DNA of 64,000 bases, taken from assembly GCA_036867785.1 (NCBI GenBank), contig CP145413.1, positions 1,178,001 through 1,242,000 on the forward strand, in the 5' to 3' direction. The first letter of the stretch is position 1. The number at the start of each line of letters is the position of its first letter. The position numbers and the translations under genes were made by a program. Under the pieces are notes generated by a model that was not told the DNA's origin, did not search any database, and was given only the letters and a program-made list of their open reading frames with translations. The stretch comes from Plasmodiophora brassicae. Lineage: Eukaryota > Endomyxa: Phytomyxea > Phytomyxea > Plasmodiophorida. Of the stretch, positions 42,261 to 52,500 are shown piece by piece.

Positions 42261-42615
42261 CAGTAGCGAAGGGGGGGATGAACTGGCTGGATCCAAGGCA
42301 ACACGCGCATGTTCTTGCTGACGACCCTACGAACGGATCCGGCTTCGGGCACAGGGTTCGTAACGACGGCCTGCGACTGTCTTCGATTTCGGTGCGCCTT
42401 TCACGCAAGCCTGGTCCATGAGGCCGACAGATCATAACAGCTGTTGAACCGAAAAGGTACCGTACCCAAATGCAATCTCGCGACCATTTGCTTCAAGGGG
42501 TATATCAGTTTGCGGTCGAACCGAATCATCGGCCAGCGTCGACGTAGCACACGGGAGAGGGTACCAATGCCGACAAACGGAGCCAATTCCAGAATCCCTT
42601 CCCGTTCCTCGGTAG
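42261..42615. other. Repeat-island spacer, no gene seen
   Basis: 355 bp between the edge of the inverted repeat and the FAR1-like fragment. Only short overlapping ORFs; no domain or repeat match found by eye. Confidence 0.4.
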
Positions 42616-43338
42616 TCAGCTCAGCGTCCTTCTGCTTACATAGGTGAATAAAACTCCGTCAACAACAAGAGTTGCCGAAGAGTGATTGTGTCCAGTAACA
42701 ATGTTGTCCTTCTTTACAACGTACCGTCGGTCCTTGAAGACGTATGTGAAGTCGACGTGAAACGGACAGCCTGCATTAGAACTGCAGTAGAAATAACCCC
42801 TCTGAATGACCTTTTCTTCCCCGAGACGTTGCAACGCCTTCGCCGAATCCATCATGTGTGCTTTGCGTGCGAGAACAAATCCATGCTTGACGCCGAACGC
42901 GTGCATAAACGGCAACAGCCCATTCTGGAAAGATGCGAAGTGTGTGGACGCGAGCCGGTCGACAGTATCAGCCGGCTGGTCGCCAGGTGCAGATAAGGCG
43001 CAATACGATACAGGGCAGGACGGCGTGGCTGGCGACGATGAACATGCGTTGGCGGGTGTGGCGGAATCGGACGCGGACGCTGGGCGGTCAGGACTTAAAC
43101 CGCGGCCACATGGGAAATTCGTCTCTGGAGAATGGGACCCGGAAGACAATACGGATGTTGTAGCATCGTTGCATGGCAGCGGAAAGAGAGGCGTAGATTC
43201 TGGACGCGAAGAATCGTAGTTAGGCGACACACGCGTGCGAAACAAGGGTGTAGGCGATGACGGAGCGCTGGGAGAGCACTTTGGCAAAGCTTCTCTCGCA
43301 TCAGCGTGGTCGTTCGGTGCGCCGTCAGCAGATGTCAA
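42616..43338 (-). CDS. FAR1/WRKY-GCM1-type zinc-binding protein, likely MULE-transposase N-terminal part
   Basis: 240-aa ORF. The first 130 residues are Ser/Pro-rich and disordered. The C-terminal part (GFVLARKAHMM, GYFYCSSNAGCPFHVDF, IVTGHNHSSAT) has the C-x4/5-C...H-x-H layout of the FAR1 or WRKY-GCM1 DNA-binding fold found at the N-terminus of MULE transposases and of domesticated FAR1/FLYWCH proteins. No DDE transposase core follows within the frame, so it is either a truncated element or an exon of a larger gene. It lies in the repeat island, which supports mobile origin. The upstream limit is uncertain. Confidence 0.6.
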   Translation of the reverse strand: MTSADGAPNDHADAREALPKCSPSAPSSPTPLFRTRVSPNYDSSRPESTPLFPLPCNDATTSVLSSGSHSPETNFPCGRGLSPDRPASASDSATPANACSSSPATPSCPVSYCALSAPGDQPADTVDRLASTHFASFQNGLLPFMHAFGVKHGFVLARKAHMMDSAKALQRLGEEKVIQRGYFYCSSNAGCPFHVDFTYVFKDRRYVVKKDNIVTGHNHSSATLVVDGVLFTYVSRRTLS

Positions 43339-43435
43339 CCATCACCAGAACGACGACATTAGCGGCGGCAATGATACCCCGCGCGAAATTCCTCGTATGT
43401 CACAGTGTCCCGGGTTACTAATTCTCAAACAGTTG

Positions 43436-43499
43436 GCGAACCTGGAGGTGCGCGCACCTGGAGGTTCCTATGACTGGGTGGGCGCACCTCCAGGTTCGC
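43436..43499. repeat. 18-bp-arm perfect inverted repeat (hairpin)
   Basis: GCGAACCTGGAGGTGCGC at 43436-43453 is the exact reverse complement of 43482-43499, with a 28-bp loop. Confidence 0.95.
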
Positions 43500-43612
43500 G
43501 CACCTGAACGGGAACGCCGCCGGTCACAGAGTCCCAGATGACTGGTGCGCTGGAGGTTCCTGTGACTGGGTGGGCGCTCCTCCAGGATCGCGTACCTGAA
43601 CGGGAAAGCCGC
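43458..43612. repeat. Two 63-bp direct repeats upstream of PA-7TM copy 3
   Basis: 43458-43520 and 43550-43612 match at nearly every base (both begin CTGGAGGTTCCT and end GCCGC). Each unit contains one arm of the CCTGGAGG/CCTCCAGG inverted repeat. They end 34 bp before the start codon of the PA-7TM gene and may be part of its promoter or the scar of a small element. Confidence 0.9.
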
Positions 43613-43646
43613 TGATCATTATACGTATCGTGAACCAAGCTCGCGG

Positions 43647-45190
43647 ATGCGGCAAGTCGTGACCTCCGATCTGTTGGCGAAGCTGGCCGTCCTGATTGCA
43701 TCCTTAGCGCCCGTTGTTTACGGATCGCTGACGTTCCCATGGGCGCCGCCGGGACACCCTCTGGCCGGTTTGACCCTCTACACATCGCCGGTAACGAGCT
43801 TGATGGGGCCCCAACCCGGCGATGCGTCTAGCAGGAAGACGGGTCCTGTAGTACTGTTCAGCGGCGATCCATGCCGACCAATGCCACGTGCGCCAGCCAG
43901 CATCATCCTATTCGCCCCTGAAACGCGCGCGCCGTGCTCCTTCGAGACCCATTACCTGGCTTTCAACGCCAGCGGTGCTGCGGCCGTCATTTGTGAGTGT
44001 GACCCCTTACTGTGTTGTCGCCTCCCTTGTCTCTATAACGATGCTCTGCAGGGCTAGTTGTCGACCTCGTCCCATCGCCCAATGTGTACAGCCACGACGG
44101 GTCCCAGGGTGCCCACACGCGCCATCTCCCAATGCTGTTCGTCCGGCTAGGACCGAGCACTGATCTGTTCAAAACGTTGGCAGCGCATGCGCCTGGGCAG
44201 AACGTCACCGTGTACGCAGATACGAATGTCTGGCAGGCCACGTTCTCCTCATGGTACTACCAGTTGTTCATTCGAATCCTGCCCAGCGCCGTCTTGATAG
44301 GGTCGGGCGTGATGGCCACCGCCTTCTTTGTGCTCCACATGCGCCTCATCAACGATCACTACGCGGCCGATGTGCCGGCGGGGAGGCGCTCCTGTGCACG
44401 GTGGGTCAACTTCGTCCTGCATTCGTTGGGACTTCCCCACGCTGTGCTCGCTATCGAGATGACCACTGCCACACTGTCCGGTATCATACTGGCCATTGGC
44501 GGGTACTACAGCACGCCGAACCTGTCGTACCCTGTTGTGCAATATTTCGTCACCCTCCTCGGAGGCTTCAGCCTGGCTTCGTCCATCTTGTCCGCCGCGG
44601 TCTGGAACCGTCAGCTGGCCGGCTTGTTCGCTTCGGAATCGTTGCTCACTCGGGTCTTGCGAGGCGACATCCCAGTCGCATTCGTCCCGCTGGCCACCGT
44701 TCCCGTTGTCCTCGACACAGCGATCAGCGCGTCCTGGGCGACGTACTACTACTCGAGCGTGTTGACGACCATTGCAGCATTGACCATGTTCCTGCTTCAG
44801 TTGACAGTGGGCCTGCACGTTCTGGTTTACGTGATCCGATATCACCGGGTCGTCGTCGACCTGCAATCGAAGACGAACCGTGCCACGAGGCAGTCGCCAG
44901 GAATGGGCCCGTTGCTTGCCCGACTGAGTCGATGCGCCCTGGGCATGTCCTTGTCCATGATCCTGGTCTGCATTGGTACGGCGCTGACCGCGTCGTCGGC
45001 GGCGTTCCTGAACAGCCCGATGGGCTGGACCACCTGTTTCTTGCTGACCTACAACGGCCGAGCACTGGATACTGCCTTCCGAGTCGCCATGTTCAAGCCC
45101 AGGTACGTCCGTTACAGGACCGACGTCAGTCGCTTGAGCCATGTGACGCCAAAGACCAACCCCAAGGGTTCCACAACTGGTGCTTCGTAG
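43647..45190 (+). CDS. PA-like/7TM receptor-like protein (family copy 3, intact)
   Basis: 494 aa, exons 43647-43992 and 44052-45190 (exon 2 is 1139 nt, the same as in copy 1). ATG 43647 gives MRQVVTSDLLAKLAVLIASL, a signal peptide. The ectodomain keeps GPVVLFSGDPC, CSFETHYLAFNASGAAAV and HLPMLFV. TM segments start at about WYYQLFIRILPSAVLIGSG and end at GWTTCFLLTYNGRALDTAFR; the tail after MFKPR is basic and differs from copy 1. Identity to copy 1 is moderate, to the pseudogene copy 2 very high. AATAAA at 45221-45226, about 30 bp after the stop, is a likely poly(A) signal. Downstream, the convergent Erv41-like gene ends at 45422. Confidence 0.78.
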
Positions 45191-45220
45191 CCAGCGACGC
45201 CAGGAACCTCATTTGCACGA

Positions 45221-45226
45221 AATAAA
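45221..45226 (+). terminator. Poly(A) signal AATAAA
   Basis: Canonical hexamer about 30 bp after the stop of PA-7TM copy 3. The same hexamer is kept in the pseudogene flank at 34968-34973. Confidence 0.6.
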
Positions 45227-45297
45227 GTGCCTCGTTCGTTTTCACTGACTTCCTACCGAGCCTCTGTCGCCCGCTCGTGCGTGATCATGAGGCTAAC

Positions 45298-45455
45298 ACG
45301 GGACACGCCAGACGTCGTCTCTGGACTATTACTAAACCCGGTTCAAGTCCATCTCGATAGCGTCCACCCACAGCCACGTGAAGCGCTGGCAGCGAATGTC
45401 AATTTACACGTGGTGCATAGGTTAACTTAGAAGGGGCGACGATCGATAGGGCCTC
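45298..45455. repeat. Source copy of the duplicated Erv41 3'-end segment
   Basis: Matches 38044-38203. Here it is contiguous on its left with PA-7TM copy 3 flank and on its right with the functional Erv41-like last exon, so this is the ancestral arrangement. Confidence 0.85.
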
Positions 45456-46985
45456 ATTGGTCGCGAGAGTCGGTAGATGAGGCCGTCGATCATTGTTGAC
45501 ACGGCAAACACGCCGCCGATAATGGCAAACGTGCTGGTGAAATATTCGACAATTGACGTTCGCCGATCGTCAATGGCGACCATGAACGGAGAGAACTTGT
45601 ACTGCACGGGGTGTCAGTTTCAGCATGCCACACGTACCATGTACAGCATCATCTGACCTGAAAGAAAACGCCAGGCATTCCTGAGACGCTTGCGGAACCG
45701 GTGAAGTCCAACCGCTTGAAGTAATCATTCACGGACACCTGATTCGTGTGCAATTGCCTGCCGAGCATACTCTTGAACGTCGTCGGCGTCAACTCAATGT
45801 GGTACTGAAACAGGCCGGACACGATTGCGTCGGCTACGAAACGATTAAGGAGGACGCGCCTCGGGATAGGTGGGAACTCACGATTAGACGACGGTTCAAT
45901 TGTACGGGTCCATCCATTCAGCGGGCTCTCTGGCTGCCCAGAGTAACGGGGACCAAACGACATGGCATGGATGGTATGAGAGGTATTGAAGTGGGGCAGA
46001 TCACCTAGAGCGATATCAGCGAGCGACTACGCAGACCGCATGCCCCGAACTCATTCTGAAGTTGTGAACATGATGTCCTACGGTACCAAGTTAGCCGGAC
46101 CCGTAAAAAGGAAATGCAACGACGCAAACAGACCTTGCGACTTATGTGACCGACCAACGGCAACGTGAAAGTTGCCCTCGACCTTGTTGACGATCAACGT
46201 CCCCCGAACAATGCATCCCTCATGGCCTGCACGTTGCTCGGCAATGCGATGGTCAGTGCCGACCAGGGACATCAGCCCGATCCCAGGCATTTGAATATCT
46301 ACGCAGACGTATCAGGACAGGCCAGAGGCAGACGATGGCCGCGCCAGCTCGTACACAGCTTTGGCGAAAGGTCCTTGTCAATGAACTCCCGCCCGATCGC
46401 ATTCCCAAACATGTCTAGACGTGTCTTCCATATGCTTTGCACGACATTGACCTGCTGCTCGCCAGTAACGTCCATCGTGTCAACGTGGACGTCGGCGCAG
46501 CAGATCGCCGGAAACGTGATGTGGAAATAGATCTCGGTCATCTGCGATCGCGACGTGTCAACCTGGGAGGCGTCACGATCGCGTTAGGTGGCGTATGGAA
46601 ACACTGCCCTGTCGTTCATACTTTCAAATGTTCGTATCGGTTGGAGAACAGGAACCGAGATGTTTCCGAAACGAAAAGGACGAACATCAGGAAGTAGCAT
46701 ACGACGGAGACTATTCCAGGTCAGTCAGCAGTGTCGACAAACGCGCGAAACAAAACGCCCCTCCCTACCGATGCCGCCAGCAGTCGTCCTGAACGCGACA
46801 TCGTCCAGCTGGGTCGAATCGATCTTCCCGAACATATCGGCGGTCTGGACGCGCGACGCCCAGGACGGCGCCCGACGCGTCGGCGACCCGCGCCCGTCAT
46901 CATCGCCCCTGTCGGCATTGTTCCGCCGCCGCACCCTCCCGCCAGCGTTCCCGTCGTCGATCAGGACCTGGTCCTCATCACCCAT
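45422..46985 (-). CDS. Erv41/Erv46-family COPII cargo receptor, Erv41 (ERGIC2)-like
   Basis: ER-Golgi cycling protein with two TM helices and a large lumenal domain. ATG 46985; the N-terminal exon (MGDEDQVLIDDG...) is longer and more polar than usual and ends FRTTAGGI; TM1 is VSVVCYFLMFVLFV. The lumenal domain follows: IYFHITFPAICCADVHVDTM, DVTGEQQVNV, EGCIVRGTLIVNKVEGNFHV, LFQYHIELTPTTFKS, NQVSVNDYF and GMPGVFFQ. The last exon starts YKFSPFMVAI and has TM2 in TSTFAIIGGVFAVSTMIDGL. The Cys-rich CGSCYG..CC..C stretch of Erv46/ERGIC3 is absent, which argues for the Erv41 branch. About five short introns. Its 3' end lies in the duplicated segment. Confidence 0.87.
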
Positions 46986-47207
46986 CTTGCGTTATGACTG
47001 CCCCCGGCCCGATCAGTGCCGTGGCCGTCGGCGTCGCCCGACCCTCCCCAAACCCCCCAAAAAATCAGCTGCTCAACGGGTCCAGAAGGAGCGGGACATG
47101 CGAACATCAGCGCTCTCTCACTGCGGATGCCCTTGTGGCCGCCCGTGCCGTGGCCACGAGCGCTCCAGCGTCGCAGTAGCACGTGTGCTGCAGCAGGAAA
47201 CAGCACA

Positions 47208-49256
47208 TCAGTGTGTGACGTTGTATTTGTAGCCAACGTTGCGTTTGAATCCGAGCCTGGCCGCTAGCTGGTCCGCTTGGGGCGGGCCGCGCGATCCGAA
47301 CCGATACGGGATCGGCGGGATGCGGTCCCGTTCCAGGCGGGCCAGCGTAGGCGTGAAGATCGACCACGCTGCCAGTAATTCGTCGTCGCGAACGAACAGG
47401 CTGCGGTCGCCGCGAACGACATCGAGCTGTTACAATACACTAAGACGCATGCCTGCCAAACGATGCCCCAGGTCCTACAATCAGTCGTTCGTAGGCGTCG
47501 GGCAGGCCGGCCCGTATATGGTCCTGAGCACATTGTCGTCAGCTGTACCGAAAACCCTTTGAAACGTCCACCGAGCGAGCTCACGAATCGCTTCTTGTAC
47601 GTCAAATCCAGCTCGGTGTGGTGGAGTTTCTCGAACGTCAACCCTGGCTCCTTCGTGTTCATCTTCATGTAAATCGCCTCGTCTGGCTGGACGCGAACGA
47701 CGAGCTCGTTCGGGGCAGCCTCCATATGGTGATATAGGTCACCGGGCGGCTTACGGAATTGGATCCTGATTTCAGTCTTGTTCGCATCCAGGGCTTTTCC
47801 ACATCTACCACGCGAGCATGATTAGATATCCTGCTGAGACGTCATCTGCGTGAAACGACGTACTTCAGAATGAAAGGAACGCCGTCCCAGCGGTTGTTCT
47901 TGATGAACACCACCGCCATTGCGTACGTGGGGGTTAGCGATTCGGGTGGCACACCCGGGTCGTCCAAATAGCCTGGTGTTCCTCCATGACCGGTATACTG
48001 TCCGACGACAAGGTTGTCCAACGTTACTGGAGCGATGCAACGCAGAACTTTGACCTGTCATACGCTCAGCTGTAGCCCCAATAATAATTACTGAGCGAAC
48101 GACGGCAGCCCACCTTCTCGTTGCGGACGTCTTCGGCGTTTAACGACACAGGCTGTTCCATTGCCACCAGCGAGAGAATCTGTGTCAGGTGGTTTTGCAT
48201 GACTGAAACCGTTTGTCAGTCGCTCCGTGTTTACATGGGCCGAAAACGGTCTGGTTACGGACCGTCACGAATTATGCCGAACTTGTCGAAATATCCACCG
48301 CGTCCAGCCGTCCCAATGTTCTCTTTGAATGTGATCATGACGAGCTCGATATGATCCCTGTTCCAAACAGGCTCGAATATGGAGTTCGCAAACCGCAACG
48401 TTGATAGGTTCTGGACCATCTCCTTCCCTGAAGGGAGAGTCAAGCGTCCGAGAGAATCGAAAATGACACCCGTGTGCATACCTAAGTAGTGGTCTATGCG
48501 AAACAGGTGCTCTTCAGTGAAGTACTGTCTCAGGGAGGCGCCCAACTTGGCCGCAGACGCAAAGTCGGACCCGAACGGTTTCTCCACGACGATACGATTC
48601 CAGCCCGTTGTGCTCATGCACGACAGGCGAATGTTGCGAGCACTGGTAACAAACACGTTTGGCGGGATCGCGAAGTAAAACAGGCGATTCGCATGTCTGA
48701 AGCCATGCTCCAGCTTCGAACAGAATTCAGAGAGCTCCGTGAACGCAGACGCATCGTCATAACTGCGAAGGATGTTAAAGATGACCCAGCGTAACGATGT
48801 ATGCTACGCGTACGATCCCCTCTGGTACGTGCACCGGGCGAGGAACTCTTGTTGGTCTGCTTCGGGCACTCTCTTGCTTGTGATATGGGACCGGAAATCT
48901 GCAGCAGAGATCGAAGTCCGAGCGTAACCGATAACGTCCACGTTGCTGGGGAGTAACTGGACGGCACAATAGTCATTCTCCGACACAATCTCGGATTGCA
49001 TCACGGTCGATACCTTTGCATTGTAGAGGGCGAGTAGCGCCGGGTACGTTTTCTTCTTGGCAAGATCGCCGCTGGCCCCAATGACGATAATCGACAGGTG
49101 CGCATCGTCACGCGGGGCGTCAGCCTCCTGGCCCGACCCGGCGGCCATGTCCGACCCCGTACCCTGGCTGTACAGGATCCTCTTCAGGTCATCGTTCTCG
49201 CGGCGCAGGCGCTCCAGCTCGCCGCGCAGGTCGCTGTCGTCACCGTCCCCGGCCAT
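47208..49256 (-). CDS. G6PD: Glucose-6-phosphate 1-dehydrogenase with N-terminal coiled coil
   Basis: First enzyme of the oxidative pentose phosphate pathway; makes NADPH. ATG 49256 opens a 30-residue charged heptad stretch ([18 protein letters not shown]) not found in usual G6PD. Then comes the coenzyme loop [20 protein letters not shown] (GxxGDLxxxK), [11 protein letters not shown], the active-site [14 protein letters not shown] (split by the stop-free 54-nt intron 48428-48481), [43 protein letters not shown], and the C-terminal [17 protein letters not shown] and [14 protein letters not shown]. About eight introns. The end is at 47208 (KYNVTH). Upstream alternative starts exist in the same frame, up to 49460, but are GC-rich and non-homologous. 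Confidence 0.93.
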
Positions 49257-49509
49257 TGCAGTATGTGTGAAAGCACGCTCGGACGAGCTGCACGCTGACA
49301 CGTTTGACGCGCCGCTCGGTCGAACTGCACCCTCTGACTGCGTGGGCGCCTCTAGAATGCGCCCATAACCATCTTCCAGAACGTTCTCAACCCACCGAGA
49401 CGCAGGCGACAGACCGTATTGCAGACCGGTGTGGCGCACCGGTCTACCATGCCCTGTCACGAACCGTAGGCCGGTATACCTAAAATATAATTATGATTGT
49501 GTATAGTTT

Positions 49510-52500
49510 TCACGTGTCGACTGATGGCTTGATGACGGCGAGGATCTTGTCCTTCATGACATGGCGCGATGAGTATTCGGGAAGATCGAGCCGGAATTCG
49601 CGCGCGTAGACGGTGATATCGCAGGAGTCGGGATCGGCGCTGGCAGGCGTGCAGATGGATAGCCTGGCTGTCGGGTGATCTTGGATCACAGAGAAGGGAT
49701 ATGGAGAAATCAAGCTGAAGAACCTGAAGACAACGGCCCGTGTTTAGCGTAGTGTGTTAACCTCATCGCATAGCAACCGTACCCTTTCTTGTTCTCCGGT
49801 GATAGCTTCTTGAATACAGACCAAAACAACGATACGTGACGAGTGGATTCGGAACAGCCGTCGTATGCTGCCCGCGATTCAAGCAGGTCGACGTCAATGT
49901 GCGCAGGTCCACAAACCTAAGGGCCAGAGTGAGAAGGGAGACGGAAGACCTGTTTCGTCTGAGAATACCGTCTGTTGAAACTGAAGCCAGGTGAACACTT
50001 GCATGACGCCTAGCGGCACTATCGACCCAAGGCCGTCCCGGATAGCCTGAATTTGTTTCTCACCACCAGACGACGGAGGTTGGTCGACACGAGTGAGGTC
50101 CTGCCACAAGCATGGAGGGAACCTGAAATTCATGGTGTGCCCGGTGCGAATCGACATGCCCATGAGCATTCCCTGCAGCCGGACCCCTTGAGCCAGACAC
50201 GACGCAGGCAACGCGAGCGGTCAAACCAGAAAATTGAACATGGCCAAATGGTGTTGTTCGGTTGCAGAGCGGCAAGGAACAAGGCAGTCTGACGCAGGTG
50301 GCCTCCAGCAATTATCCGCCGTGTCTGCCCAACGTTTATCACAAAAGCGCCTGGCAGACGAACTAGACCTTACCTGGTTCGAACAGCGACAGCAGAGGCG
50401 ACTTCAGTTCGTTGCAGATACGGTCGAGAACAATCCTGTACAAGCGTTCTTGATTATCCCGCCCGCATTCGTCGACGACGCACGACCACGCTCGTGAACC
50501 GCGCGCAACATGGAACGCCTGGCGTAACGATCAGGATGCTCAAGATCGCTTACCAAATTGATTACGAAGGTGTACCTTCGCGTCCTTGCTATATAGTGCA
50601 TGGAACAGCTGCAGAAAAACGGATTGGGACCGTTTCTTGAACTCAGCTGCCAATTCTAAGCGGACTTCAGGTACGGCGCTGGTAGGTGTTACTGACGACT
50701 GCAAGGCAGTAGATAGCAACTACACACAACAAGGTATCAGGGTGACGAACACAATGGTAATCTGTAGGGAGACAGTTACCTCATTCTTGACTGAGGCAAA
50801 GATCAGCTCTTTGCAGGAGATGATTGCGCGGACCATGGGAGATTTGCCACACATTTCGGTGAAGTCAACAACTGAACCAGGTTTATCGCAAGGTGAGTTG
50901 AATACGAAACAATATGCAATGATGCACTGACATGGGCAAGCTCCCAGCAAGGTCCTGTTGAAGCTGTGCAAAAGATGAACGCGGTGTCGTAGGTCGCTGA
51001 TGTCAACGCCGTTTAGCGATTGGAACACGGTAAAATCAAATGGGGACGGCTCAAAAGTCAGGCACTCAGCGTCAAGAGCGTCGTCTCCGATCGCAGAACC
51101 TGTGAAAAGTCGTTAAGAAAATGTGGCTGTTGCATAAGATAGGACCGGTACATCCTTACATTCGCGGTCTATGACAACGACGATATCGGAATCGATCTGG
51201 TAAGAAAAGGGACATACACGATGAGCCGCATCGACGTCATCCATCCAGTGCGGTCTTGAAGGATGACGAAATTTCATTGGCGAATGGTGAACAAACCAGT
51301 GCATGTGATATATCGACTGCAACAGTCCCGTAAACCACGGTGGTGGGGAGTCATCTGTAGGCGGCTTGGCGATACGGATTGCACAGACAGCCGTGCGCTT
51401 GCGACACATTGATACCGCCACTTTGACAGGGAACGCGACGTCTTCGAAGGTGGCAATCTGATGATCGTCATTTAAGACGAACGATACTGTTCCAGTATCT
51501 GCATTGGCATGCAGGGTGACGGAGTCTCCTTCTGCAACACGTGACGACGTTTGGAATGTCGGACGACTGTTGTTGGCATCATTACAAATTCCTATACCGC
51601 CTCCGGCAATGTATCCCCAGCCGCCTGTTCCAAATGAGCGCGGATATGAAACCTGAAGAAACATTCGCCACGCCTACCTTGAGACCCGCCGATTACAGAC
51701 TGTTCCACGTTGCATTTGAAGGCTTCGGGGACAAGGCCAATAATAAGGTCGGCTGACAGACGTCCATCCCCGAGTGGAACTCGGCACGGCTTGCAGAGCC
51801 GAACGATTTTGAATACGATTGTTTCACACCCATTGGACACGACGTGACTGGAACAGACTGTAATCCAGCGCTCTGGCCCAATCTTCACCAGCTTTCCATC
51901 ATTCCAAACTTTGACATCCGACAAGAAGCCGTCGGTCACCCAATGCAGATGTGATGACAAAGCCTGTGTCAGCAAACATTTGTTTAGGTCCAACGCTAAC
52001 TACATGGCAAGCGTTAGGTTGACCGGTCGGATTGGCTGGCACGGCCCGATCGGAGGGAGAATTGTGACTCGACATCCGACTGACGTCATGCAGACAGCCA
52101 GTTGCACAGAAGGCGACAAGTTCGTGAATGCCGTTCCGAAGGATTCTCCTGTCATTTCCCACTGTTATTGGGTATACTGAACCGCGGAGGTAAGCAGCCC
52201 CGACCATTTAGGGAGAAGTCGACAGTTGATGAATCACAGTTCAAGTTAACCGTAACGATGTCCCCAGCGGTCGTAGGCTTTCCGTAGTTTTGGCTCATAC
52301 CCTGATGGTACTTGAAGCCAGTCCCGCATATATAGCCCCAACCGCCTTTTGTGCCTCCAATACAACGAGACCCGGATTGGTTGATCTGCGACTAGACATC
52401 GGTATTGATGCAACAGCCATGCATTGCGGGGACGTTCACCTTAAATGTTGGAGGGACTACACCGACGACGATTTTCCATCCATTTGTAGACGGCGGATCC

